Of a DNA stretch of 64,000 nt, positions 16,446 to 26,023 are shown piece by piece. Location: the IMG/VR virus record IMGVR_UViG_3300031539_000005, positions 1 to 64,000 of that record, one strand, 5' to 3'. The notes beneath the pieces are model-generated. The model was not told the DNA's origin. It made no database searches and saw only the letters and a program-made list of their open reading frames with translations. Source of the stretch: a virus. The translations under genes were made by a program, and so were the position numbers. The first letter of the stretch is position 1. The number at the start of each line of letters is the position of its first letter.

Positions 16446-16922
16446 GTGAGATGGGGCGTAGCTACGAGGTATCTCAAAGATCCTGCTACTTGGGATTGTG
16501 ATTATTGTTCTGAGCATGAAGCCATTAGAGAAGCTCGGAATTGTGATTGGGAAAAACCTGGAGAATGTAAAGTCTGTGGCCTTATTCCTTTTAAGGATAT
16601 TTCTAGGGATTCAAAAAATGGCCGTTTCTTATGTCCTTCTTGTGATCAACGGATAACTTTTGGTAAATCTGAATTTCTCCTTGGAAGAACGTACAGAGCT
16701 CCAGGTTGCCCCAAGTCACATATAACGCCTAGAGCAATTCTTTTGCTTCAACTTGTAGAGTGGTCAGATACTACAGGAAAATTGCCAACGGCTCAAACCC
16801 TATTTGATGAAAGTGCGCTTTTTTTTGAAATAAGAAGTTTTATAGTGTCCGAAAAAAATGTTGCTGAACTAGAAATGGAACCTAAAGAAAAAACTTCTAT
16901 TAAAAGAAAAGGAAGTAAATAA
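16446..16922 (+). CDS. Tail chaperone downstream frame / zinc-finger protein
   Basis: 158 aa if begun at the GTG at 16446, but no good Shine-Dalgarno precedes it and the frame is open back to 16353, overlapping the end of the previous gene in the -1 frame (LIEELRLAVRWGVATRYL spans the junction). Expression as a frameshift extension of 16018-16425 is therefore more likely. It contains three CxxC knuckles: CDYC, CKVC and CPSC, plus single Cys residues, so two zinc sites are probable. The Lys-rich end overlaps the tape measure start by one base. Zinc knuckles are not a usual feature of this gene position. Confidence 0.55.
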   Translation: MRWGVATRYLKDPATWDCDYCSEHEAIREARNCDWEKPGECKVCGLIPFKDISRDSKNGRFLCPSCDQRITFGKSEFLLGRTYRAPGCPKSHITPRAILLLQLVEWSDTTGKLPTAQTLFDESALFFEIRSFIVSEKNVAELEMEPKEKTSIKRKGSK

Positions 16923-19900
16923 TGGCAGAAACTTCTAGGGAGCTTAAGCTTATTCTTCGATTGCTTCGGGATAAAAAAAGCAATACTGAAATTAAGAAGC
17001 TTGAAGAACAGATTACGGAGATACATAAAAAGTTAGCCAAAACTCCTTCTTTTGGATCTAAGTTAAGAGGAGATGTTGACAAAACCTCTACATCTATTAA
17101 TAAGCTCAGGGGAGTTATAGATAAAACTGCCATTAGTCTTGGGGGATTAGGTCAAGCTGCTGGCAAAATAGACCTTCGCGGACTTGCTGAAAGAGCTGCC
17201 ACTAGCCTTGGAAAGCTCATAGAACATACTCGTCGTGCTAAAGGCGAAATGGGAAGGTGGGCAAAGGAGGCTCCGGAGGAGATTTCAAAAATATCGGCCG
17301 CTCTAGATCCAGCCACCAATGCTATGCTTGAAATGGCGAATGTAGCAACCAGAGTAGAGCGTCATTCAACTTCTCTCGCCGGACATGTTAATAATCTCAG
17401 AACAGAATTTTACAGTTTAAGAGCTCCTGTTGCGGAAGCAAGCGGTCTTTTGGATATTTTTGGCAAGAATATCCTTGAGGCTGAATCTCCAATTCCTCTC
17501 TTTGTTAAAGAACTTACCAGATTAGAAATAAAGTTGCGAGATGTTCAAGCTCTAGGGCAACTTAAGAGAATCTTTTCTTTTGAACAAGATATTCAAACTA
17601 TTAAAATTTTTCAACAAGAAGTTGAAAATCTGCGATTACGTTTAGCTCAACTTTCTCAGCAAGGGTTTTCTCCTAAGACTGTAGGAGTAACCCAAGACAT
17701 GATTGTAGCCTTTAAAAAAGCTGAGTCTGAAGTTAGAAAACTCGCGACTGCCTTTGAAACTCTTCCTGATCAGATTCAGCAGTTAAAAAAGCTAGAATTA
17801 GGCATTAATCAAATTAAATCTTCAACAGAATTTGCTTCAGAGAAACTCAAGGCTCTAGCTGTTCGCTTTCAGGAAGCCGGAACAGTAGGAGTTCCAGAAC
17901 TTGATAAACTTATTAACAAATATTTGCAACTCAGAACGGAGGTAACTTCTAGTTTAAAGAATATCGGAGTAGCTTATGCTGACCTAATCTATTATCCTAG
18001 CACCTTTGCCCAAGCTCACCAAAAAGCAACAGAACAGATTCAAGGCCAAACTTCTAAAACAGAAGCTACGATAAATCAGTTAAGGACAACGTATGACACT
18101 TCTATGAAGCAAATGATTCAGAATACTCTTGCTTTATCCCAGACATCAGTAGATACTTTCCATAAACAACAACAAGATTTAACTGCTCAAGTTGAACTTA
18201 CTGGTAAACTTCGTGGAAGTCTAGAGAGTCTATTGGGACAATATAGACAACTCAGAGCAGGACTTCAGTTATTTGGCAAAGAATGGAAGACGACCGCTAT
18301 GGCGGGAGAGCTGCAAGAAAGTGTTCTTAAGAAGATTATGGCTCTCCAAGGCCAACTTCCTGCTCAATATCAACGTTTATCATCTAGTATTCAAGCTTGG
18401 ATTACTCAACAGTTCAGAGCAGTTTCTGATACTGAATTACTGGATAAAACTGTTAAGCAATTAGAAATTGATCTCTCAATGCTTGCACAGAGAGAACAAG
18501 TCTTAATTTCTGCAAATGAATATCTTGCAAATTCAGAAACCATTCTGTCTAAAAGAGTTGATCTTGCAAGAGAATCTACGAAGCGCTATGCAGACACCAT
18601 TATTCTGCTTACTGAAATGCTCCAAAGAATGAAATCTGTTTCTGGAGCAAGTGAAGCAGAAATGCAAAGAATAAGAAAATCCTTAGAACAATTATCTTAT
18701 CAGGCAACTGGAGCAGGGGCTAATCTCCAGAATCTAAGTAATAATTTAGATCAAGTTAGAAGAAGAGGAGCGGATACAGCTAGAGCTCTAGAGCGCGTGA
18801 CTGCTCGTGGTTTTGCCAATATGATTGTGAGTCAAGCTGCATGGATGGCTGGATTTCAAGTCATTTTTGGAACTCTAGATAAATTTAAAAAGGCATTAGG
18901 CGCAACTGTTGAAACACAAGAAGCTGTTGTTCGCGCCATGAGAACCGCCAGGAGTGAAACAAAGTCTTACATTGATGTATATAGACTTTATGCTCAAGCT
19001 ATAACGGAAGCTAGGGCTGAAACCGGAGCTGCAATAGCTGATCTTGGAGAAATCCTATATCAATTAGGTTCTGCTGGTCTTAGTGCAGAAGAATCTCTCG
19101 CCGCACTTACTTCAACTCTTGCTAATATCATAGGCACTGAAGCAGAAGTGAGAGATATTACAAAACTCGTTGCTGGTCTTTACAATAATTTTAAAGATCA
19201 AATTGTTAAAGTCGACGGAAGACTTAGAGCTCTTTCTGCCACAACAAGACTTTATGCAGACACACTTATAGAAACTGCTAGTCTACAAGATAAATTTAGA
19301 TATATTAATGATCTCTTGGTTGCAGGGTTTAGGGACAACCAAGTAGAAATGATGGAATTGAGGGATGGCCTCAAATTCATGGCTCAGTCTGCTCGGGCTG
19401 CCAATCTTGCTCTTGACGAACAAGTTGGAATTCTAGCGTACCTGAATAACCACTTAATCAAAGCAGGTATGGCTGGACGAGCAATGCGTGTAATTCTCAG
19501 TAAATTGTCTACAGATGCTACTGGTTTTGCAGAAGCATTTAATATCAATATTGATTTATCTAAACCTCTTAATTTCTTTGAAATAATGGGGAAATTGAAT
19601 GAACGCTATAAAGGTCAGACTCTTGCCATAGAAGAACTTGGTAAGGTTTTCAAGAAGTTAGGACTAAGAGGTGCTGAAGCTTTTAACCTCTTAATGAAGA
19701 ATATAGATGAAGTTGAATCTACTATAGGTCAACTTCGTGATTCCGCAGATGGGGCAGCGGAAGAAATGCAAAAAATTAGATTGTCAGATTTAGCTTCTCA
19801 GGCGGCTATTGCTGCTGCCGAAGTTGAAACCCTTCTTAAGACCGCTCTTAATCCTTTAGCGCAAACTCTCGGAATTGTTGTTGGATTAGTAAACACTTTG

Positions 19901-22900
19901 TATAAAGCGTTAGCCTTTATTGATAAAAGTCTTGGAGGAGTTATTGGTTCAATTATAACTATGATTGGTCGGCTAGTGGCAGTCGGTCTTTTATTTGCTG
20001 TCTTCACGAATTTTGGAAGAATACTTAATTGGATTGTTGCTGTGTTTATTAATATTGGAGCGGCAATGGGACAATTTGGAGCTCTAGCAACCACAGCGAC
20101 ATCTGCGACGGCGAGACTAACTAGTTCTCTTTGGACGCTAAAGGGAGCGACCATTATGTATTCCCGGAGTGTCACCAGTGCTGCTCAGGGAATGGCAGTA
20201 GCAGGGACAGCGGCAGCTCCTATGCTTATTCAACTTAAAGGAATTAGTAAATGGGTCAATGTGGCAAAAGTGGCTTTCATGGGATTAAGTATGATCTTAA
20301 GAGGAGGATTAGTTTTTTTAGGAATTGAAGTCCTTATAAAATCAATTCAATATTTTGCTACTGCAACTGAAAGAGCGAAGAAAGCTGCTGAAGAACAAAA
20401 GAAAATTTATCAAGAACAGAGTGCTTATGTCAACAAACTTGAAACTCTCGTAGCTTGCCTTGGTACTTATAACAAAATTACTGAAGAAAATAGAGCTATC
20501 CTTTATGAACTTGCTTTGCAAACTGGAATTACAATAAAAGCTGATGAGAGTCATATTGTAGTAATTGAGAAGGTGGTGAATGCTACAAAAATTCTCATAA
20601 AAGCAAGACAGGCATTAGCAGATGAAATGGCAAGAGTTATGTTTGAGAAGGAAGGAGCAGTTATAGATAAACTTACTGACCAAGTAGAAAAATACGGAAG
20701 AACAGGAGTCAGTGTATGGGGGAAACTAGCTTTTCAGATTAGAGAAACTTATTGGCCTCTTGCAAAATTGTATGATTGGATTTTTAAATTAAGCAATAGT
20801 AAGAAAAAAGTGGTTGAACTTGCGAGCAGTCTTGCCGATGTTGAAAAAGCCGTCAGAGGTCATAACATTCAAGAAGAAAGACAGAAAAAACTTGGCATGG
20901 AAGATGCTTGGAAAAAACGAAAGGAAGCACTTGATAAACAGAGAGAAAGTATTCTTTTAGCCAGTAAAGCTCATTTAGAATACATTAGGACGCATCGGGA
21001 TGGAAAACCAGTTCTTGGAGAAACTGCTGAAGCGATTAAAAGACTTGATAAAGATCTTCGTGTTGTAACTTCGTCTACAGTAGATACAATTAAAGAATTT
21101 AAGAAATTGAATCAGGAAATTCTTAATTTCAGAGAAGCAGTTAGAATGTATGAAGGATATGAAAAATCATTATCCTTTGTTATTGATTCCAGTGCTCTTG
21201 TTAATTTTGCCGAAACTTTAGAAGAATTTAGAAGAAAAGCTTCTTTGGAATCTATGATAGATCAAACAAAAATGTTGATTACTGAATTTCAGGCTTTGAA
21301 TGAGGAAGGATTAAATCTTGAGGCATTTCAAAAAGTAGTTGCGGATGCAAATAAGCAATTTGGAACTTTACAAAAAGAAATAGATGGTGTGGTTAAGAAG
21401 GTTATCTCTCTGCGAGATGAGAATATTAAACTTGGAGAGTCTGTATTTACAATTAGAACTGAAGCTTTGCAAAGACAATTTGATCTACTTGCATCCAAAA
21501 TTGAATCTAATGTAGACGAATTTGAAAAACTAATGTCTGCTACAGATAAATACGATACTTCAGTCAGAGGGGTAAGGGATACAATAAGCCAGACTAAAAT
21601 GAAAGTTTCTGAATTAAGTGTTGAAGTGAATCGAGTTTCAAGAGGTACCGAAGAATGGAAAAAAGCAAGTTCAGATTTACGTGCTGAAGAAGAAATTTTA
21701 TTGGTCTATACCGAAAGATTGAACAGAGCAGAAGCTCAGAGAACCGCACAGGTTGGAAGTGGAATAAGAAATCTTGAAACAATGAGAAGCAGAACAGAAG
21801 AATTAGTTAGAGAAATAGAAGAATTGACTATTACAAAAATAAGGGCAGATGCTGAATTAAATAGAACCAATCGTGGAACAGAGGAATGGAGATCAGCATT
21901 AGCAAATGTTCGTCAAATTCAAGAAAGTATTTACATAAAGCAGGAACAATTAACTGAACATCAGAAAGAAGAAGTTCAAAATCAAGAAAGAGTAGCAGCT
22001 TTTGTAAGAGAAATGACGACTCTCTATGGAAACCAAATAGATTCACTCAAGGGACGAGATAGATTACTTAATCAAGCTGTAGCGTGGAATGAAGGTCTAG
22101 TGAGAAGCTTACGCGCTTCTGCTGGATACAATGCAGAGTCTCAAGAATCAATAAGAAAAGAAAGTGAATTGATGGAGAAAACAAAGGCCAAGCTTACGGA
22201 AAAAATAGGCATATTAGATCAAATTAAAAAATCTCAGCAAAGCCTAATAGACTTGGAAGAAAAAACTGGAAAGATTACAGAGCTAGAAGCTTCTAGAAGA
22301 AGAGCATTGGCAGAAGTAGAATATGGCAGAGAAGCAGGAAAAATTAAGAACATCTTGGATGCAGTAGGGGAGAAACAAATTGAAATTGCTCAACAGATAC
22401 AAAGAGCCAATGAGGAAATGATCTCTAACCTTGTTCAAAGTTTAGATCAATTAAAGGCTTCTATGCAAAGCATTATTGATTTCTTTAGCAGAACTGAATT
22501 GAAAGTAACCCTCAGCACCACTCAAATGGAATATTTCAAAAATTGGTATGAACAATTTTTCGGAAGAGACAGGATTCATCTTTTTAGATTTAAATATGTA
22601 GCTGTGAATGCTCCTCCTAAAGAAGAAGCAATGTATCGAGGAGGTGCGCTTGGGAGAGCTTCAGGAGGATTAATTCCTGCAAGAGTAACTGCTGGAGAAG
22701 GTTATGTTCCTCCGAGTAAAGCTATGGGAAATCTGAACCTCTTAAATTCTCTTAATGGAGGTAGGTCTGTTCCAGGATTACCTTTTGGTGTTGCTAAATT
22801 CGCTGGACGGGGCGGAGTAGATGCGATCCATACCTTATTGCCAAAGGGTTCTTATATAATTTCTAAAAAAGGAATGCAAGCATTTGAACAATCAATGCCT

Positions 22901-23095
22901 TTTGCTGAAGGCGGAGAAGTTAACGAAGACTTTATTAAAGAAGAGTCTTCTGAAAGAGAAGAAAAGATTGGCAGTTTTACAATAATTGTTCAAAAAGATG
23001 GGGTCACTAAGGAATTTCCGGTGCAGGGCAGAATTTCTGTCCTTAGAAAATTACAAGATGAACTTGAAGAAGAACGAATGACAAAGTTGCATTAA
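16922..23095 (+). CDS. Tape measure protein
   Basis: 2057 aa, the longest gene in the window. An N-terminal coiled coil (about 1-620) leads to a TP901-type core (about 630-960: QAAWMAGFQVIFGTL, LGEILYQLGSAGLSAEE, LAGLYNNF-like motifs). A hydrophobic stretch (about 980-1060, LLFAVFTNFGRILNWIVAVF) could enter the host membrane. A long second coiled coil follows, with an internal repeat RGTEEW at about 1575 and 1650. The C-terminus (GGLIPARVTAGEGYVPP, RGGVDAIHTLLPKGSYIIS) is typical of tape measures. Using the usual ~0.15 nm per residue, the tail would be roughly 300 nm. The start overlaps the previous gene by one base. Confidence 0.92.
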   Translation: MAETSRELKLILRLLRDKKSNTEIKKLEEQITEIHKKLAKTPSFGSKLRGDVDKTSTSINKLRGVIDKTAISLGGLGQAAGKIDLRGLAERAATSLGKLIEHTRRAKGEMGRWAKEAPEEISKISAALDPATNAMLEMANVATRVERHSTSLAGHVNNLRTEFYSLRAPVAEASGLLDIFGKNILEAESPIPLFVKELTRLEIKLRDVQALGQLKRIFSFEQDIQTIKIFQQEVENLRLRLAQLSQQGFSPKTVGVTQDMIVAFKKAESEVRKLATAFETLPDQIQQLKKLELGINQIKSSTEFASEKLKALAVRFQEAGTVGVPELDKLINKYLQLRTEVTSSLKNIGVAYADLIYYPSTFAQAHQKATEQIQGQTSKTEATINQLRTTYDTSMKQMIQNTLALSQTSVDTFHKQQQDLTAQVELTGKLRGSLESLLGQYRQLRAGLQLFGKEWKTTAMAGELQESVLKKIMALQGQLPAQYQRLSSSIQAWITQQFRAVSDTELLDKTVKQLEIDLSMLAQREQVLISANEYLANSETILSKRVDLARESTKRYADTIILLTEMLQRMKSVSGASEAEMQRIRKSLEQLSYQATGAGANLQNLSNNLDQVRRRGADTARALERVTARGFANMIVSQAAWMAGFQVIFGTLDKFKKALGATVETQEAVVRAMRTARSETKSYIDVYRLYAQAITEARAETGAAIADLGEILYQLGSAGLSAEESLAALTSTLANIIGTEAEVRDITKLVAGLYNNFKDQIVKVDGRLRALSATTRLYADTLIETASLQDKFRYINDLLVAGFRDNQVEMMELRDGLKFMAQSARAANLALDEQVGILAYLNNHLIKAGMAGRAMRVILSKLSTDATGFAEAFNINIDLSKPLNFFEIMGKLNERYKGQTLAIEELGKVFKKLGLRGAEAFNLLMKNIDEVESTIGQLRDSADGAAEEMQKIRLSDLASQAAIAAAEVETLLKTALNPLAQTLGIVVGLVNTLYKALAFIDKSLGGVIGSIITMIGRLVAVGLLFAVFTNFGRILNWIVAVFINIGAAMGQFGALATTATSATARLTSSLWTLKGATIMYSRSVTSAAQGMAVAGTAAAPMLIQLKGISKWVNVAKVAFMGLSMILRGGLVFLGIEVLIKSIQYFATATERAKKAAEEQKKIYQEQSAYVNKLETLVACLGTYNKITEENRAILYELALQTGITIKADESHIVVIEKVVNATKILIKARQALADEMARVMFEKEGAVIDKLTDQVEKYGRTGVSVWGKLAFQIRETYWPLAKLYDWIFKLSNSKKKVVELASSLADVEKAVRGHNIQEERQKKLGMEDAWKKRKEALDKQRESILLASKAHLEYIRTHRDGKPVLGETAEAIKRLDKDLRVVTSSTVDTIKEFKKLNQEILNFREAVRMYEGYEKSLSFVIDSSALVNFAETLEEFRRKASLESMIDQTKMLITEFQALNEEGLNLEAFQKVVADANKQFGTLQKEIDGVVKKVISLRDENIKLGESVFTIRTEALQRQFDLLASKIESNVDEFEKLMSATDKYDTSVRGVRDTISQTKMKVSELSVEVNRVSRGTEEWKKASSDLRAEEEILLVYTERLNRAEAQRTAQVGSGIRNLETMRSRTEELVREIEELTITKIRADAELNRTNRGTEEWRSALANVRQIQESIYIKQEQLTEHQKEEVQNQERVAAFVREMTTLYGNQIDSLKGRDRLLNQAVAWNEGLVRSLRASAGYNAESQESIRKESELMEKTKAKLTEKIGILDQIKKSQQSLIDLEEKTGKITELEASRRRALAEVEYGREAGKIKNILDAVGEKQIEIAQQIQRANEEMISNLVQSLDQLKASMQSIIDFFSRTELKVTLSTTQMEYFKNWYEQFFGRDRIHLFRFKYVAVNAPPKEEAMYRGGALGRASGGLIPARVTAGEGYVPPSKAMGNLNLLNSLNGGRSVPGLPFGVAKFAGRGGVDAIHTLLPKGSYIISKKGMQAFEQSMPFAEGGEVNEDFIKEESSEREEKIGSFTIIVQKDGVTKEFPVQGRISVLRKLQDELEEERMTKLH

Positions 23096-23097
23096 TC

Positions 23098-24264
23098 ATG
23101 TACTTTACCTTTTCAGAAGAATCAGTCTATGGTTTAGATTCAACTTCTCAAGATTATGTAGCTGATCTTGTGTCGGATGAAGTAATAGATAATATTAATT
23201 ATGAGAAGAATAAAGAATTTACTTCCGGTACAAATGAATCCAGAACAAAACGAATTAAATCAATTGATGGAAGAGTTGGTTTGGAACTTACTTACGGAAA
23301 TCTTGGGTGGAACATTCTATTTAAGACCTTAATGGGCCAAAAAATAAATCTTCCTGATCTCTCTCTTGCTCAGAGTAGTGAAAAATGGAATATCATTACT
23401 GGAATGTTAGCTGCTGACCTTAGTGTGTCTGGTACTTCTTTCATTATTACTGAATATAAGTCAGGAGAATTTGACAATGTAGTAGGCGTGATTATTAATA
23501 GCGAATATATTGTGATAAATGCCATTGCCGGTGGGGTAGTAACAAGCTCCACAAGGGGTCAGATCGATACCACAGCCGTTCCTCACAACCAAAATGCCCT
23601 TGTGTATGGGGTAGTAAATTCTGGAGGCCAAAGCATAGATATAATTTCGAGATATCGTAACGGATTTTGTTACCAATTACCAACAAGTCTGACCTGCATG
23701 ATTTATAGAGCTGGAGATTATTTTACCTTTACGGGGGTACAGTTCTCTGACTTTGTGCTAAATCTCCGACCGACAGAAGGAATCACTGCTAGTTTTAATA
23801 TAAATGGAAGAGATTCTAAAGTTGTTAATGTTAATGATCCATCGACTGCGACAGATGAGAACGTACTCACGGATACAGACCATGTTAATTGCTACAGCAT
23901 GAATGTCGGAATAGATATTGCCAAGTTCTATTTTGAAATTAGCAATACTCTTCAGCCAGGAAAAGGTAAATTTTTGGACAGCACTTTAGGAAAAATGTTT
24001 TTGAAGAGTTTTTCTACCTATGGTCAATTTTCGGCGGTATCCTCTGACATTTCTTATTATCAAGATTATATTGATGATGTCGGTAAGAATCTTAGTATAA
24101 CGATATGTAATGACCGAAAATTTACAAAAGCCTATGTTTTATCTTTTAATGATCTTAAATGGGGAACAATGCAGCACATTCTTAGAACAACAAGATTGAT
24201 TCATGATTCAATTCCTTTCTATTGTTATGGAAGTAATAGCTTTAATATTTTGATTCAGAATTAG
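23098..24264 (+). CDS. Tail-tube-like distal tail protein
   Basis: 388 aa, 2 nt after the tape measure. MYFTFSEESVYGLDS, EVIDNINYEKNKEFTSG and RIKSIDGRVGLELTYGNLGWNILFKTLMG follow the tube-family pattern and parallel the start of the 13729 product. A beta insert (about 110-180) precedes a second tube-like half (FTFTGVQFSDFVLNLRP). It could cap the tube or start it at the baseplate. Confidence 0.6.
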   Translation: MYFTFSEESVYGLDSTSQDYVADLVSDEVIDNINYEKNKEFTSGTNESRTKRIKSIDGRVGLELTYGNLGWNILFKTLMGQKINLPDLSLAQSSEKWNIITGMLAADLSVSGTSFIITEYKSGEFDNVVGVIINSEYIVINAIAGGVVTSSTRGQIDTTAVPHNQNALVYGVVNSGGQSIDIISRYRNGFCYQLPTSLTCMIYRAGDYFTFTGVQFSDFVLNLRPTEGITASFNINGRDSKVVNVNDPSTATDENVLTDTDHVNCYSMNVGIDIAKFYFEISNTLQPGKGKFLDSTLGKMFLKSFSTYGQFSAVSSDISYYQDYIDDVGKNLSITICNDRKFTKAYVLSFNDLKWGTMQHILRTTRLIHDSIPFYCYGSNSFNILIQN

Positions 24265-24275
24265 GAGGTTTTGAA

Positions 24276-24698
24276 TTGACTTATCAATACGCACAAAATA
24301 TTGAAATTGCAGGACTCACTCTTGCTGTTAACCCTGATCAATACGAGCAGAGATTTAAGAAGTATGGAGAATTCAGGAGAACAGTTGGTGGAGGGATTGT
24401 GGATGTAGATGTTAATGGAAGTAAGTTAATTATAGAACTAAAAGGACTGACTCAAACACAAGTTGAAGACATTAAAAAACGCTGTGCTCTCAAGAAAGAA
24501 GTTTCCTTTGTTGACTTTGTTCCTATAGCCGAAAAGGACAGACAATCAAGAACAGTGTATGAATCTCTTTCTTCGGAAACAATTGATTCGGAAACGATTT
24601 ACTTATATATTCCAACTTATACTATTGTCATTTTTGACTTCATCCCAACTTATGCCGACAATATTCTCAGCTACGCTATTGTAGGAGAAGAGGTATAG
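24276..24698 (+). CDS. Distal-tail-type protein, TTG start
   Basis: 140 aa. Starts at TTG 24276 with TAGGAGG about 7 nt upstream; no ATG in frame fits better. Opens YAQNIEIAGLTLAVNPDQYEQ and contains DVNGSKLIIELKGLTQTQVEDIKKRC, like small Dit-domain or tail-hub adaptor proteins. Three strands at the end are strongly hydrophobic. Role inferred from its position between the tube-like gene and the fibres. Confidence 0.55.
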   Translation: MTYQYAQNIEIAGLTLAVNPDQYEQRFKKYGEFRRTVGGGIVDVDVNGSKLIIELKGLTQTQVEDIKKRCALKKEVSFVDFVPIAEKDRQSRTVYESLSSETIDSETIYLYIPTYTIVIFDFIPTYADNILSYAIVGEEV

Positions 24699-24699
24699 T

Positions 24700-24822
24700 G
24701 TGAATTGTCCAAAATGCAAGAGACCTATGGATAAAACACCTGCAATCTGAGGAGATAAGAGAATAGGGTACAGGATTGTATTCAGATGCAGAAAGTGTGG
24801 AAAAAGAATTAAGACGAAATAG
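24700..24822 (+). pseudogene. Zinc-ribbon mini-gene interrupted by in-frame UGA
   Basis: GTG at 24700 with AGAGG upstream reads VNCPKCKRPMDKTPAI, then TGA (24748-24750), then in the same frame GDKRIGYRIVFRCRKCGKRIKTK and TAG. The two halves together make one CPKC...CRKC zinc ribbon of 41 codons, resembling an NrdR/Ogr-type ribbon. A single C-to-T change in CGA (Arg) would create the stop. It may be a broken gene, a readthrough gene or a sequence error; UGA ends other genes here (44658, 58488), so general recoding of UGA is unlikely. Confidence 0.55.
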
Positions 24823-24834
24823 AAAAGGAATAAA

Positions 24835-25023
24835 ATGTTATTAACCTGTTCGACTTGTGAAAAGACAAATGAGAAGAAAAAGTTAAAGTTTTACAAGATA
24901 GGTTTAAGATTAGTATGTGAGAACTGTTATCCTAATGAGGGAAGGCTTGCTAAAGAATTAAGCATAGAGATTATACAATTTGATGATCCGGTATGGGCAC
25001 AAATATCTAGAAAAGGAGACTAA
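24835..25023 (+). CDS. Small zinc-ribbon protein
   Basis: 62 aa, RBS AAAAGGA. CSTC near residue 5 and CENC near residue 28 form a CxxC-CxxC site in a basic first half; the second half is acidic. It lies next to the interrupted zinc ribbon and just ahead of the fibre genes. Function unknown; nucleic-acid or protein binding is possible. Confidence 0.6.
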   Translation: MLLTCSTCEKTNEKKKLKFYKIGLRLVCENCYPNEGRLAKELSIEIIQFDDPVWAQISRKGD

Positions 25024-25025
25024 AA

Positions 25026-26009
25026 ATGGAGAACACAGACATTGTCTTGATGAAGTCAGTTACAGTGAATGATAATGCTGCGAATGGAGGTAGGATGTCA
25101 AATAATCAAGTAACCTCCAATGTGCTAAATAATATGTTTCCAAACGTTACTCAGTCCGAAAGAACGAATGGCACAACGAGATATCGCAAATTCTTCTTCA
25201 GAAATAAGAATTCATCTTTAGAAACCGCCACGAATTCTAGAATTTGGGTATCGCAGCGATCAACTGGCGAAGACTATTTTCGAATCAAAGCCGGAACAAA
25301 TACCGATGTTCAGAGCGACGCTACAGGTTATTCAAGTTGGCTCGGGACAGGTTATCTGAAATCTGTTTTGGCCGCTGATGCTACCACCATTGAAGCTATC
25401 TTTGATGCCAACAATGGAGTTTATAATGGCAGTCTCTTGAGAGTTACAGATAGTAGTGGTGGAGAAGAATTTCTTACTGTTAAATCTTCTGGAGGGGTTA
25501 GTTGGATAGGAAATACAGCGACAATCATCGTTACTACTTCGGCCAGAGCAACTTATCCGGCAAGTCAGAATTGTCTTGTTTCGGCAGTTATTGATTTGGG
25601 AAATTTGGTTGCTTCTTCTGATAGTTGGGATGAGACTTCTGTTTCTGGTACGTATGATGAATCGACTTATCCTGTCGTGGTTAATAATGTAGGAACAGTA
25701 GAAGACAGTTGGACTATAACCTTTACTAGCGCATCAGCATTCCTTTGTTCTGGATCGAGTATCGGTTCGGTTGGCGTTGGGAGCATAAGCGCAGACTTCA
25801 ATCCAGTTAATCCGAATGTCGGAACTGGAGATTATTACTTTCAAGTTCGTCTTGCTGGATGGGGAGGAACCTGGGCCATTGGAGATACTGTAACTTTTGA
25901 TACTCATCATGGTGCTGCTGGAGCATGGGTGAAAGAAGTAGTTCCTGCCGGAATTGCTTCAAAGACTAATAATCAACTTAAGATTAAGCTTTATACTGAA
26001 GGAGCATAA
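25026..26009 (+). CDS. Tail/fibre structural protein
   Basis: 327 aa, RBS AAAAGGAGAC. Ser/Thr/Gly/Asn-rich beta protein with no enzymatic motif. Residues about 95-190 form one beta unit; residues about 225-300 (EDSWTITFTSASAF, GSVGVGSISADF, RLAGWGGTWAIGDTVTF) closely parallel the inserted domain of the connector at 11888. It is the first of a set of fibre-type genes leading to the Ser-repeat protein at 27081. Confidence 0.6.
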   Translation: MENTDIVLMKSVTVNDNAANGGRMSNNQVTSNVLNNMFPNVTQSERTNGTTRYRKFFFRNKNSSLETATNSRIWVSQRSTGEDYFRIKAGTNTDVQSDATGYSSWLGTGYLKSVLAADATTIEAIFDANNGVYNGSLLRVTDSSGGEEFLTVKSSGGVSWIGNTATIIVTTSARATYPASQNCLVSAVIDLGNLVASSDSWDETSVSGTYDESTYPVVVNNVGTVEDSWTITFTSASAFLCSGSSIGSVGVGSISADFNPVNPNVGTGDYYFQVRLAGWGGTWAIGDTVTFDTHHGAAGAWVKEVVPAGIASKTNNQLKIKLYTEGA

Positions 26010-26023
26010 GAGGAGGGTAGACA

